Positions 18,860 to 28,161 are shown, counted from the stretch's first letter. The stretch: DNA of 64,000 nucleotides from Dyadobacter flavalbus (GCF_006149045.1 NZ_VBSN01000024.1:1-64000); one strand, 5' to 3'. Notes: a model not told the origin generated them from the letters alone. Numbers and translations: made by a program.

Positions 18860-18874
18860 ACATTTTACCTATTC
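18860..18874 (+). promoter_or_regulatory. susC leader element, copy 1
   Basis: ACATTTTACCTATTC ends 4 bases before the susC ATG at 18879. The same 15-mer with one change (C to T at position 10) ends 4 bases before the second susC ATG at 43915. The rest of the two leaders is not alike. This points to a translational or RNA-level control site, or a conserved ribosome-landing sequence replacing Shine-Dalgarno. Confidence 0.6.
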
Positions 18875-18878
18875 GTTT

Positions 18879-21800
18879 ATGAAACAAAATCTACGCTTCA
18901 GGGTATTGTATGCCTTGATTTTTCTGGTTGGCTTATTAGGCAGTATGTCCGTCCATGCACAGGAACATTGGGTTACCGGTAAAGTAACTTCGTCTGTAGA
19001 TAACATGGGATTGCCCGGAGTCAATGTTCAGGTAAAAAACACAACTACCGGTACTGTGACGGACGCAGACGGAAATTACTCCATTGATGTGAAGGCAAAT
19101 GACGCGGTACTCGTATTTTCTTCCATCGGTTTCGGGAAAAAAGAAGTGACTGTAGGCACGCAGTCCACGGTTAACGTATCGTTGACGGACGATGTTAAAA
19201 GCCTCAGCGAAGTGGTTGTAACCGGTTATGGCTCCCAGTCCAAAAAGGAAATAACGGGTGCCGTTGCCACGCTGGATGCCAAGCAGCTGCTCACAACACC
19301 GGCAACCAACCTTGGCCAGGCATTGCAGGGAAAAGTAGCGGGTGTGGTGATCGGAAATGAAAACAGCCCCGGCGGCGGCGTTTCGGTACGTATCCGCGGG
19401 TTCGGTACCATCAATGACAACTCGCCGCTTTATGTTGTGGACGGCGTTCCTACAAAAGGTGTTGGCGCCAATGGCGTTTCCAATACGCTGAATACGCTGA
19501 ACCTGAACGATATCGAATCCATGCAAATCCTGAAAGATGCTTCTGCTGCTTCTATTTACGGATCACGCGCCGGTAACGGGGTTGTCATCATAACCACCCG
19601 GAGAGGAAAGATCGGCAAACCTGTTTTCACCTATGACACCTACTATGGCACCCAGCGTCCGGGAAAATTGCTGGACATGCTCAACACACAGCAATATGCA
19701 GACCTGACCTGGGAAGCAAGGACCAACACGCTTAACCTCAGCAAAATGGTAAACGGCGCATTTCCTGATGGCACCACACTGACTTATCCGACACATGCCC
19801 AGTTCGGAAATGGCCAAACGCCGAAAATTCCGGATTATATTTTCCCGTCGGGCGTTTATGAAGGCGATCCGAAAGTTGCGCAGGATGCAAACGGCAATTA
19901 CATCAATTACAGTACGGACGTTAACAATGCCAATTTCAACAAAACCAAATGGCTGATTACCAAAGCAAACAAGCAGGGGACCAACTGGCTTAAAGAAATT
20001 TACCAGCCCGCTCCTATCCAGAACCACCAGATCGGGGTTTCCGGCGGAACCGAAAGCGGCCGTTATGCCATGTCGCTGAATTATTTCGACCAGCAGGGTC
20101 TGATGATCCACACCAACTTCAAACGCTACACCTTGCGCTCCAATACCGAATTCAACATCAACAAGCGCATTCGTGCAGGCCAGAACTTTCAGGTGGGTTA
20201 TGCGTCAAGGGTTGGTCAGCCAAATGGCAACAATGCGGAAAGCAACCCTACTTCTTTCGGTTATCGCGTGCCGCCGATCGTGCCGGTTTATGACGTAGCC
20301 GGAAATTTTGCAGGAACCCGCGGGGCCGATGTGGACAATTCGGTGAACCCGGTTTCGCTGCTGTACAGAAACAAGGATAATCAGCAGAAGGAAGTAAGGC
20401 TGTTCGGAAATGCCTACGCAGAAGTGGACATACTTGAAAACCTGACTGCAAAAACCAGCTTCGGTATTGACTATAACCTTTACAATTACCGCAATTACGT
20501 TCCGAGAGACATTGAATCGGCAGAAGCAAGAAGTACGCAAAGCCTGACCACAACCAACAATTACGAATGGACATGGACGTGGTATAACACCCTTACTTAC
20601 AACATTGCACTGAACAATGCGCATAAACTGAATATCATTGCCGGTACAGAATCCATTAAAAACTATTATGAAAACTTTGATGCAACACGTACCAATTATC
20701 TTGTAGATGCGCTGGATAACCGTTATCTGAGCGCAGGAACAGGCGTGCAGACCAACAACGGCGGTGCTGCCAACTGGCGCCTAGCTTCCGAATTTGCACG
20801 CGCCAGCTATGGTTACCAAAGCAAATATCTCTTTGATGCCACCATTCGCCGCGACCGTTCTTCCCGTTTTGCTGCGGCCAACCGCGTTGCCTACTTTCCG
20901 GCATTGAGCGCAGGCTGGGTTGTTTCGGATGAAAGTTTTGTAAAATCCGCTGCTTCATGGCTTTCCTATGCCAAGTTCAGAGTGGGCTGGGGACAAACCG
21001 GAAATCAGGAAATTGGTAACTATAACTCTTTTACACAATTTGCTACGAACCCTGCTTTGTCATTCTATGATTTGAACGGTGCCAAAACTTCCGCCATTGC
21101 AGGTTACGAGCTGATTCAGTTTGGCAACCAGAAAGCGAAATGGGAAACAACGACTTCCACCAACATCGGTCTGGACGCTGCTTTCTTCAAAGGAGCATTT
21201 GACCTTGCGCTGGATTGGTACACACGTACAACAACTGACATGCTGTTCCCTGTTTCACCTCCTTTGACTTCCGGCGTAGCCGCTTCGCCTTTCCAGAACA
21301 TCGGTTCCATGCGCAACCGCGGAATTGACCTTGGTCTGAACTACAACGGAAATGCTGCAAACGGCGATCTGACCTATACGCTTGGTGTCAATGTAAGTAC
21401 TTACCGCAACGTTGTAACCAGAACAAACGGCGATCCGAACACGCAATACTTCGGGATCAATGACGAACGTATCCAGAATTTCGTCGTAACGCAGCAGGGC
21501 CATCCGATTTCTTCATTCTTCGGGTACAAACACGACGGTATTTTCCAGACCGATGAAGAAGCGCAGAAAGCACCAAAAAACAATCTGGGTTCCAATGAAA
21601 ACAGAGCGGGACGTTTCAAATTTGTGGATGTGAACGGAGACAATGTCATTGATACCAAAGATTTGAGCATTATCGGCAATCCGCACCCTGACTTTACCTA
21701 CGGCGTTAACCTGAATGTGAATTACAAAGGTTTTGGCCTTGCCCTTTTCGGTGCGGGTGTTCAGGGTAACGAAATTTTCAATTATACCAAATACTGGACC

Positions 21801-22196
21801 GATTTCCCGACATTCTTTGGAAACAAGAGCACGCGCATGCTGAACGAATCGTGGAGGCCCGGAAAAACGGACGCCATTCTTCCGCAGCTGAATTCAAGCG
21901 ATCAGGTGAGTATTCTTCCTTCAGACTATTATCTTGAAAAAGGATCTTATTTCCGCTTCAAAAACATTCAGTTTACTTATTCTTTCCCGAAAGAACTGCT
22001 TTCCAAAATGGGACTCGGGCCTTGCCGGATTTATGTTCAGGGACAAAACCTGGTTACGTTCACCAAATACTCCGGAATGGACCCTGAGATCAACCTGCGT
22101 AATTATGGCGCAGGAAATGACCGGCAGATCGGTGTTGATGGCGGTTCTTATCCTGCTTCCAAACAGTATATCGTTGGCCTGAACATCAGTTTTTAA
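18879..22196 (+). CDS. susC: SusC/RagA-family TonB-dependent outer-membrane receptor (first pair)
   Basis: The 1105-residue protein has a signal peptide (ending SVHAQ), a carboxypeptidase-D-like regulatory domain (about 29-115, VTGKVTSSVDNMGLPGVNVQVKN onward), a plug domain with VRIRGFGTINDNSPLYVVDG and the SusC hallmark YGSRAGNGVVIITTRRGK (about 228-245), then a 22-strand barrel ending in IVGLNISF. SusC forms the TonB-driven pore that imports a ligand captured by the SusD lipoprotein, encoded 58 bases downstream. No glycoside hydrolase or regulator accompanies the pair, so the substrate could be an oligosaccharide or another nutrient. Confidence 0.95.
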   Translation: MKQNLRFRVLYALIFLVGLLGSMSVHAQEHWVTGKVTSSVDNMGLPGVNVQVKNTTTGTVTDADGNYSIDVKANDAVLVFSSIGFGKKEVTVGTQSTVNVSLTDDVKSLSEVVVTGYGSQSKKEITGAVATLDAKQLLTTPATNLGQALQGKVAGVVIGNENSPGGGVSVRIRGFGTINDNSPLYVVDGVPTKGVGANGVSNTLNTLNLNDIESMQILKDASAASIYGSRAGNGVVIITTRRGKIGKPVFTYDTYYGTQRPGKLLDMLNTQQYADLTWEARTNTLNLSKMVNGAFPDGTTLTYPTHAQFGNGQTPKIPDYIFPSGVYEGDPKVAQDANGNYINYSTDVNNANFNKTKWLITKANKQGTNWLKEIYQPAPIQNHQIGVSGGTESGRYAMSLNYFDQQGLMIHTNFKRYTLRSNTEFNINKRIRAGQNFQVGYASRVGQPNGNNAESNPTSFGYRVPPIVPVYDVAGNFAGTRGADVDNSVNPVSLLYRNKDNQQKEVRLFGNAYAEVDILENLTAKTSFGIDYNLYNYRNYVPRDIESAEARSTQSLTTTNNYEWTWTWYNTLTYNIALNNAHKLNIIAGTESIKNYYENFDATRTNYLVDALDNRYLSAGTGVQTNNGGAANWRLASEFARASYGYQSKYLFDATIRRDRSSRFAAANRVAYFPALSAGWVVSDESFVKSAASWLSYAKFRVGWGQTGNQEIGNYNSFTQFATNPALSFYDLNGAKTSAIAGYELIQFGNQKAKWETTTSTNIGLDAAFFKGAFDLALDWYTRTTTDMLFPVSPPLTSGVAASPFQNIGSMRNRGIDLGLNYNGNAANGDLTYTLGVNVSTYRNVVTRTNGDPNTQYFGINDERIQNFVVTQQGHPISSFFGYKHDGIFQTDEEAQKAPKNNLGSNENRAGRFKFVDVNGDNVIDTKDLSIIGNPHPDFTYGVNLNVNYKGFGLALFGAGVQGNEIFNYTKYWTDFPTFFGNKSTRMLNESWRPGKTDAILPQLNSSDQVSILPSDYYLEKGSYFRFKNIQFTYSFPKELLSKMGLGPCRIYVQGQNLVTFTKYSGMDPEINLRNYGAGNDRQIGVDGGSYPASKQYIVGLNISF

Positions 22197-22254
22197 GCAA
22201 TATGGCTTTAACTGAGAAAGATCATTTAAAAACAGAAATTCAATTTTACAAGAG

Positions 22255-23976
22255 ATGAAAAAAGTTGCATTAATATTCTCATCCGTAGCGCTAGGCATAT
22301 TAAGCTCATGCTCGGATTCCTTTCTGGATGTACAACCCAAAGCGGCGCTCAGCTCCACTATTTTACAGAACAAAACAGGTGTAAACGCGTTACTGACAGG
22401 CGCCTATGCCCTGCTCGACGGTTGGGCAACGGCCGAGGGTGCTTACCGTTCCTACAACGTCGGTGCGGATAACTGGGTTTATGGAAGCGTTGCTTCCGAC
22501 GATGCCTACAAAGGTACCAATGCCGGTGACCAGCCGCCTATTTCCCTGATCGAACAGGGCAATATTGCAGCCGACAACATTTACTTCCGCGGAAAATGGC
22601 GGGGAATGTACGACGGTATCGCACGTACGAACGATGTACTTCAGAATCTTGAAAAAGCCACCGACTTTACAGACGAAGAACGCGCACAGGTCATTGCGGA
22701 AGCCCGTTTTCTGAGAGGAAATTATCATTTTGAACTGAAAAAGATGTTCAATATGGTTCCTTATATTGATGAAAAAACGTACGATCCGAACAATCTGGAA
22801 AGTACCAAACTGCCGAACAACGCAGATATTTACCCCAAAATAGAAGAAGACCTGAAAGCCGCTTATGACGTGCTTCCCACTTCGCAGTCGCAGCCGGGCC
22901 GTCCTACCAAATGGGCTGCCGGCGCTTTGCTTTCAAAAGTTTATCTGTTCCAGAAAAAATACGCTGAGGCAAAAACAATTTTGGAAGCCATTGTAGCGAG
23001 CGGTAAATACAGGCTTGTGGACAAATATCACGACAACTTTCAGGCATCGACCAACAACAATGCGGAATCAATTTTCGAGGTTCAGTATTCTGTAAACGAC
23101 GGTGCTGCCGGTGGTGAAAACGGGAACATCGGCTCTACGCTGAATTATCCTTACGGCGGCGGTGCATTTACAACCTGCTGCGGTTTTTTCCAGCCTTCTG
23201 TGAACCTTGTTAATGCATTTAAAACGGATGCAAACGGATTGCCGCTTCTGGATACTTTCAATGATTCCGATATTCCGAATGATCAGGGAATCGAATCTAC
23301 AGATCCGAATTTTACTCCTTACAAGGGAAATCTGGATCCTCGTCTGGACTGGACAGTCGGCCGTCGCGGAATTCCTTTTCTGGACTGGGGCGTACATCCG
23401 GGCAAAGCGTACATCCGGGATCAGACGTATGGCGGGCCTTATTCACCGAAAAAGCACGTTTCGCATAAATCCGATCCTTCTTTTGCATCCAATAACCGTT
23501 TAAATGCCAACAACTTCCGCATGATTCGTTACGCGCAGGTTTTATTGTGGCTTGCAGAAATCGAAGTGGAGATCGGATCGCTTGAAAAGGCACGTGCTTA
23601 TGTAAACCAGATCCGGGCAAGAGCAGCAAAACCGGAAGGATTTGTAAAAAATGCGGACGGCACGCCTGCGGCCAATTACGTGATCAAAGAATATACAACG
23701 CCGTGGACCGATCAGGCTTTCGCACGCAAAGCAGTACGGTTTGAAGAACGCCTTGAACTCGGAATGGAAGGCAACCGCCGGTTTGACCTTGTTCGCTGGG
23801 GAATCGCCGCCGAAACCATGAACGCATATTATGCTGTAGAAAGCACCAAAAGAGCCTATCTGAAAGGTTCTCAGTTCATTAAAGGCAAACATGAATATTT
23901 CCCGATTCCGATTCAGGAAATACTGAACAGCCAGGTTGGAGGAAAAGCAACGCTGACACAAAATAACGGCTACTAG
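22255..23976 (+). CDS. susD: SusD/RagB-family surface lipoprotein (first pair)
   Basis: The 573-residue protein has a lipoprotein signal with lipobox LSSC (Cys at residue 19) followed by SDSFLDVQPKAALS, a typical SusD start. The helical TPR-like scaffold includes ARFLRGNYHFELKKMFNMVPYID (about 156-178) and the C-terminal RFEERLELGMEGNRRFDLVRWG, both hallmarks of RagB/SusD. It forms the lid over its SusC partner and binds the ligand at the cell surface. It follows susC directly and ends at a terminator. Confidence 0.95.
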   Translation: MKKVALIFSSVALGILSSCSDSFLDVQPKAALSSTILQNKTGVNALLTGAYALLDGWATAEGAYRSYNVGADNWVYGSVASDDAYKGTNAGDQPPISLIEQGNIAADNIYFRGKWRGMYDGIARTNDVLQNLEKATDFTDEERAQVIAEARFLRGNYHFELKKMFNMVPYIDEKTYDPNNLESTKLPNNADIYPKIEEDLKAAYDVLPTSQSQPGRPTKWAAGALLSKVYLFQKKYAEAKTILEAIVASGKYRLVDKYHDNFQASTNNNAESIFEVQYSVNDGAAGGENGNIGSTLNYPYGGGAFTTCCGFFQPSVNLVNAFKTDANGLPLLDTFNDSDIPNDQGIESTDPNFTPYKGNLDPRLDWTVGRRGIPFLDWGVHPGKAYIRDQTYGGPYSPKKHVSHKSDPSFASNNRLNANNFRMIRYAQVLLWLAEIEVEIGSLEKARAYVNQIRARAAKPEGFVKNADGTPAANYVIKEYTTPWTDQAFARKAVRFEERLELGMEGNRRFDLVRWGIAAETMNAYYAVESTKRAYLKGSQFIKGKHEYFPIPIQEILNSQVGGKATLTQNNGY

Positions 23977-23992
23977 ATTTTTTCATTTTGGT

Positions 23993-24025
23993 AAAAAAAA
24001 CCGGTTGGAAACAGCCGGTTTTTTT
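23993..24025 (+). terminator. terminator of the first susCD operon
   Basis: A run of A residues and AACCGGTT pairs with AGCCGGTT plus T residues around a 6-base loop. The T-tract (24019-24025) is followed by G and serves as the -33 element of the next promoter. Confidence 0.85.
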
Positions 24026-24054
24026 GTGCTTTACTGATCAATAAAATAACTTTG
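24024..24054 (+). promoter_or_regulatory. promoter of the small antitoxin-like gene, perfect consensus
   Basis: TTG (24024-24026), a 20-base spacer and TAACTTTG (24047-24054) match the Bacteroidota consensus exactly. The start site would be near 24061, 26 bases before the ATG at 24087. The TTG is made by the end of the upstream terminator T-tract. Confidence 0.75.
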
Positions 24055-24086
24055 ATAAAATTGGTTCAACAGCAAAGACTACAACT

Positions 24087-24251
24087 ATGAAAATCAGCAA
24101 CGAAAGTGAATATGAAAAAGCTTCTGAAAGAGCAGATGAAATTTACGGAGCAAAAAAAGGATCGCCGGAAGAAAAAGAACTGAAGGAACTTCTGAAAGCG
24201 ATCAAGGAATACGAAGATGACTTTGTAAAAATGCTGAAAAATATGGAATGA
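24087..24251 (+). CDS. 54-residue acidic protein resembling the N-terminal segment of HigA-type antitoxins
   Basis: The frame encodes MKISNESEYEKASERADEIY, then GAKKGSPEEKELKELLKAIK and EYEDDFVKML, ending KNME. The pattern (EYEKA, a short helix, GSPE, EL-LL-AI, EYED) resembles the region before the helix-turn-helix in HigA antitoxins, but no HTH follows. It has its own perfect promoter, a short leader and codon use like its neighbours, so it is probably a real gene. No toxin gene is adjacent. It could be a degraded antitoxin or an independent small protein; the resemblance is by eye only. Confidence 0.6.
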   Translation: MKISNESEYEKASERADEIYGAKKGSPEEKELKELLKAIKEYEDDFVKMLKNME

Positions 24252-24280
24252 GGCTTTTGCTTGCAAATACACACTTTTTA

Positions 24281-24321
24281 ATAGCTAACCGCTAAAAGCG
24301 ACTAGCTAACAGCTGTAAGCC
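24281..24321. repeat. TAGC-type extragenic repeat at the yigZ 3' end
   Basis: Units of TAGCTAAC, CGCTAAAAGCG and CAGCTGTAAGC alternate in the convergent gap between the small protein gene and yigZ. The family recurs at 31649-31679, 50268-50316 and 62163-62318, always at gene 3' ends. Confidence 0.7.
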
Positions 24322-24326
24322 AAAAA

Positions 24327-24938
24327 CTACTGCCCCAGCAACCGCACATCCAACCCTTCCACTTTCCCGCTTCGCGTTATGAATGGCTCGGTTAAAGTAA
24401 CCCGCACTTCAACGACCATTTTGCATTCCATTTCAAAGTTCTGGCTTCTGACAGGCAGTTCCATTTCTTTTACAATGCGCATGACATCATTCATCTGAAC
24501 GTAGGAAAACGTCAGTTCATACAAACTGAAAAAATGCCTTGTAACGGTTTCAGACTGATTTAAAACATCCTCCGTTGCCAGCTTGTATGCATTGATAAGC
24601 CCGGGAACTCCCAATAATGTTCCCCCGAAATACCGTACAACCACAACCAGAATATTGGTAACATTTCTGGAATAAAGCGTATTGAGAATGGGCCGTCCGG
24701 CCGTTCCCGAAGGCTCGCCGTCATCGCTCATCCGGTAACTCATGCGATCAGCGCCCAGCCGGTATGCATAGCAATGATGAACTGCTTTCGGGTGAAGCTC
24801 GTGCAATGCAGCAAGATGAAATTTTGCATCCAGTTCATTGTCAATCGGAAATGCATAAGCCAGGAACTTACTTCCTTTGTCTTTGAAAAAACCTTCCGAA
24901 GGCTTTGTTATCGTTTGGTAAGTATCGTCAAACAGCAC
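24327..24938 (-). CDS. yigZ: YigZ/IMPACT-family protein
   Basis: The frame stays open upstream to 25115, but that part lies inside the MFS gene. I place the start at the GTG at 24936-24938 (MLFDDTYQTITKPSEGFF), giving 203 residues, the usual size, and overlapping the MFS stop by 11 bases. The UPF0029/IMPACT domain is seen in KFLAYAFPI, HHCYAYRLG, SDDGEPSGTAGRPIL and VVRYFGGTLLGVPGL, and a C-terminal DUF1949-like domain follows. The biochemical role is unsettled; relatives interact with ribosome or stress regulators in other organisms. It is translationally coupled to the MFS gene. Confidence 0.88.
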   Translation of the reverse strand: MLFDDTYQTITKPSEGFFKDKGSKFLAYAFPIDNELDAKFHLAALHELHPKAVHHCYAYRLGADRMSYRMSDDGEPSGTAGRPILNTLYSRNVTNILVVVVRYFGGTLLGVPGLINAYKLATEDVLNQSETVTRHFFSLYELTFSYVQMNDVMRIVKEMELPVRSQNFEMECKMVVEVRVTLTEPFITRSGKVEGLDVRLLGQ

Positions 24939-26115
24939 GGGTTCGTCGCTTTTTAAACTGATAAATAAATATGGCGTAAACCAATGCGGCCGCCGCAAAA
25001 CCTGCCATGCTGAAAAATACCAGCGACAAATTCTGGCGTTGATTTGCAAAGAGTGCTGCCGACAGAAATGCGCCCAGCCCAATGCCTGCTTCCAGCGAAA
25101 TAAACATCGTTGCAATCGCTCTTCCCCGGTTGTCTTCGCGGCTGAGGTCCACAGTCCAGGCGGAAAGAACGGGTGAAAGGATGCCCATAGCCATGCCGAA
25201 AAATGCAGCGCCGGTCAGAAATGTCGTAACTGAATCGGCATAACCTGTAATGAGCATGGCCATAATCAGCATGGCGCATCCGGCAATGGTGACAGGCGCA
25301 CGGCCGTGTTTATCCGAAATTTTTCCGGCAAAAAGCCTTATCAAAATCGAGAAAAGGGTAAAGAACATGAAGTAATATCCACGGTTCTGCAGACCCAGGT
25401 AACCGCTGAAATCGGGTGTTACCGTTGAAACCGCGCCGTATCCGAAGTAGCAGAGGAAAGTGATCAGCGCCGGGCTGAAAACTTCCGGCTCAAAAATGTC
25501 CCGCCAGGTAATCTGAAAAGCTTTGACAGACAGGCGTTCTTTTTGTTTGAGCGTTTCCTTCATATTAAGCAATATAGCAATGGAAAGAAATGCAAACAGC
25601 GATGAAGTATAAAAAAGGGCATTCAGCGAAAAGTTAATGCTGATCATACTGCCGACTGCCGGCCCGAACGCCGATCCGACGCCCATGCACATGCCGTGAA
25701 TGCCCATGGCTTCTCCGCGCCGGTTGGCCGGAACTATGTCCGCAACGTAAGCCGAAGTTCCCGTTGGTTTGAAACCCGTTGAAAAACCATGCACAAGACG
25801 CAAAAGCAGAAAAGGCATAACCGTCGTGAAAATCGGGTACAAAAACCCGCATACAAAACATACAATGGAGCCGAATGCCATTACCGGGACTCTGCCGATC
25901 CGGTCTGTAAGCCTTCCGCTAAACGGCCTCGACAGGCCGGCCGTTAATGTAAATAACCCGATGATTGCACCTTTGTATTCGGCACCGCCCATTTGGGTAA
26001 GATAACCCGGAAGTTCGGGAATGAGCATGTTGAAACTGGAAGAAAACAAAAACGAACTTAGGCCCAGTAACCAGAATTGTGTCGTGAATATTCCTTTGGA
26101 AGCGGTATTTTGCAT
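24928..26115 (-). CDS. Major facilitator superfamily transporter
   Basis: The 395-residue protein has 12 predicted membrane helices. The loop between helices 2 and 3 carries GRLTDRIGRVPVM (about 67-79), the MFS signature, and GKISDKHGRAPV is its counterpart in the second half. It resembles drug or small-molecule efflux proteins (DHA1-like). The substrate is unknown. A perfect -7 element TAAATTTG (26120-26127) lies only 4 bases before the ATG, so the transcript may be nearly leaderless or the true start may be a later codon. Confidence 0.88.
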   Translation of the reverse strand: MQNTASKGIFTTQFWLLGLSSFLFSSSFNMLIPELPGYLTQMGGAEYKGAIIGLFTLTAGLSRPFSGRLTDRIGRVPVMAFGSIVCFVCGFLYPIFTTVMPFLLLRLVHGFSTGFKPTGTSAYVADIVPANRRGEAMGIHGMCMGVGSAFGPAVGSMISINFSLNALFYTSSLFAFLSIAILLNMKETLKQKERLSVKAFQITWRDIFEPEVFSPALITFLCYFGYGAVSTVTPDFSGYLGLQNRGYYFMFFTLFSILIRLFAGKISDKHGRAPVTIAGCAMLIMAMLITGYADSVTTFLTGAAFFGMAMGILSPVLSAWTVDLSREDNRGRAIATMFISLEAGIGLGAFLSAALFANQRQNLSLVFFSMAGFAAAALVYAIFIYQFKKRRTRAV

Positions 26116-26202
26116 CGTGCAAATTTACAATTAACTTGGCAAAAAAGGAGATATTTCATCCGGCCGCTTTCCTCCTTGTTTCTTTTTTCCCAATTTTAAA
26201 AA

Positions 26203-27147
26203 ATGGTACGCATATTTTACAAAGAGGGCAGATTAATCAAACGCGAAAACGATATCCGTGAACTGGGCAAAGTAAAAAACCTGGTTTGGGTGGATTTGCA
26301 GTCACCAACGGCCGAAGAAGAGGAATGGGTTGAGAACAAGTGCAATATCAGTTTTCAGACGCCGCAGGAAATCGTGGAAATCGAAAGCAGTTCCCGCTTT
26401 TTCGAACAGAATGATACGATCAATGCCAATTCCAACTTTCTGCGCATTGACCGGGAAGGCTATGAAACGTATCCTGTTTCTTTCATTCTTAATCAGAATG
26501 TACTTTTTACTTACCGGCGCGGCGACTCAAAGACCTTTGCGGATACGGTAAAGAAAATGAAAGTCAGTCCGGAAGGCGTGCAAGGCGGTGTGGATTTTAT
26601 GCTGCTTCTGCTCGAAACCCGGATTGAGGCAGACGCGGATTATCTGGAAGGGATTTCCCGTGAAATTTCGACCATCAGCAAAAACCTTACGCACGAACAG
26701 AAAGCAAGGCAGGAAGTGCTGATCCGGATCAGTGCACTGCAGGAAATCACCATGGTGCTCCGCGAAACAAGCATTGACAAGCAGCGCGTACTTTCCGGCA
26801 TTCTGCGCAGCCAGTATTTCCCGGAAGACCGCAAGGAACATTTGCGCATTATCCTGAAAGATATCAATTCATTGCTTGAATACACGACCTTCAATTTTGA
26901 ACGGCTCGAATATCTTCAGAATACGTTTATGGGTCTTATCAATCTGGAACAAAGCCAGGTTATCAAGATCTTTACGGTTGTAACCATCATTTTTATGCCG
27001 CCAACGCTCATTGCGGGTATTTTCGGCATGAATTACAACCATATTCCTACAACAGCCGAACCCTGGGGCTTCTGGATTTCCCTGTTGCTTATGCTTTTTT
27101 CTTCACTGATCGTTTTATGGTTTTTCAGAAGGAAACGCTGGATCTGA
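26203..27147 (+). CDS. corA: CorA-family magnesium transporter
   Basis: The 314-residue protein has a long cytoplasmic N-terminal domain with coiled helices (about 1-250), then two membrane helices (about 257-277 and 288-308) joined by the selectivity motif GMN within IAGIFGMNYNHIP. The C-terminus is basic (RRKRWI), as usual. It moves Mg2+ and related divalent ions across the inner membrane as a pentamer. It is divergent from the MFS gene and convergent with the glycosyltransferase, so it forms its own unit. Confidence 0.94.
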   Translation: MVRIFYKEGRLIKRENDIRELGKVKNLVWVDLQSPTAEEEEWVENKCNISFQTPQEIVEIESSSRFFEQNDTINANSNFLRIDREGYETYPVSFILNQNVLFTYRRGDSKTFADTVKKMKVSPEGVQGGVDFMLLLLETRIEADADYLEGISREISTISKNLTHEQKARQEVLIRISALQEITMVLRETSIDKQRVLSGILRSQYFPEDRKEHLRIILKDINSLLEYTTFNFERLEYLQNTFMGLINLEQSQVIKIFTVVTIIFMPPTLIAGIFGMNYNHIPTTAEPWGFWISLLLMLFSSLIVLWFFRRKRWI

Positions 27148-27202
27148 TGTGCTTTTTATAAACGTATTTGAGTAAAATATATATTGAATTATGGTCTGAG
27201 GC

Positions 27203-28087
27203 TTATATCATTCTGTAATTCCTGAATTCAAACAGGCGCCTGCCTGTTTTCTTTTCATACCAGTAAAGCAAGGCATCTTTAAGACGGAATTTTTTTCTGG
27301 AAATATCCAGCTGCACTTTCCAGCTTTGCTTTTTGATCCTTTCCTGCATAACGGCCGGATGCGTTCCGTCAAAAAGCTTGATGGAATCAAATTCTTCGTA
27401 ATTGAAGAAATCTTCGGACTGAAGGATTTTTCCCCATTCCTTGTCTTCATTCCAGAAACGGCTCACATTTTTCATTTTTGTTTTCATCTGCGCAGGACTT
27501 TTTACCCAGCCATAATGATAAACGGCCGCACCGGAATGCTTGACGTTCAGTTTGGTATGTCCTTTCCGGAAACCCTGCGCATCACGAAATGCCGAAATCT
27601 GCGGATTCGGAAGTTTGTTCTCATTTCTTATAATCCTGATTTCCCGGCGGTACCATTTTCTGCTGTCGCCAACGTAATCGTAAGTACCGTAAAAATGCAG
27701 GTAATCAAATATCAGCCCTTCCACCGCCAAATCATCCGCATAGCGGTTGCAGGATTCCAGAATGGCAGGATGATATTTTTCATGAACCACCTCGTCGCCC
27801 TGAATGTAAAAAGCCCAGTCAGTATCCGGTGAAATCTGCCGCAGCGCCTTGTCGGTTTCCACGGCCAGCACCTTGCCGCCGGCCCGCAGCGACATATCCC
27901 ATTCGGACTCCACAATCCTGATCTTTTCAGAAGGAATAGACCGGATCAAAGCCAGCGTATCGTCATCGCTTTTGCCGACGCTGACAAGCATTTCGTCCAC
28001 AACGGGCAGTATGGACAGGATGGCTTCTACAACCGGATAGTCGTTTATAACCGCATTTCTGATGATTGTAAATCCGGAAATCTTCAA
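27203..28087 (-). CDS. Glycosyltransferase family 2-like protein
   Basis: With the TTG at 28085-28087 the product is 294 residues and begins MKISGFTIIRNAVINDYPVV, the usual start of this family. The frame extends to an ATG at 28201, but a perfect -7 element (28154-28161) lies inside that extension, so the shorter form is preferred. FTIIRNA and the acidic motif in YIQGDEV (in place of DxD) mark the GT-A fold; it is about 300 residues with no membrane helix. It probably transfers a sugar in cell-surface polysaccharide or LPS synthesis; donor and acceptor are unknown. It stands alone. Confidence 0.75.
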   Translation of the reverse strand: MKISGFTIIRNAVINDYPVVEAILSILPVVDEMLVSVGKSDDDTLALIRSIPSEKIRIVESEWDMSLRAGGKVLAVETDKALRQISPDTDWAFYIQGDEVVHEKYHPAILESCNRYADDLAVEGLIFDYLHFYGTYDYVGDSRKWYRREIRIIRNENKLPNPQISAFRDAQGFRKGHTKLNVKHSGAAVYHYGWVKSPAQMKTKMKNVSRFWNEDKEWGKILQSEDFFNYEEFDSIKLFDGTHPAVMQERIKKQSWKVQLDISRKKFRLKDALLYWYEKKTGRRLFEFRNYRMI

Positions 28088-28153
28088 TTTTGTACGTGTT
28101 AAATGAACTTTTTTGAATGCTGTTCTACATGGCAGGCAGCCATTCGGAACCTT

Positions 28154-28161
28154 CAAAGTTA
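28154..28161 (-). promoter_or_regulatory. -7 element of the glycosyltransferase gene
   Basis: On the minus strand TAACTTTG matches TAnnTTTG exactly. The start site would be near 28147, downstream of the ATG at 28201 and 60 bases before the TTG at 28087. No TTG is present at -33. Confidence 0.45.

Noticed and set aside
24939-25115. N-terminal 59-residue extension of YigZ
   Set aside because: It overlaps the MFS coding sequence, has no resemblance to YigZ proteins, and the GTG start at 24938 gives the normal length.
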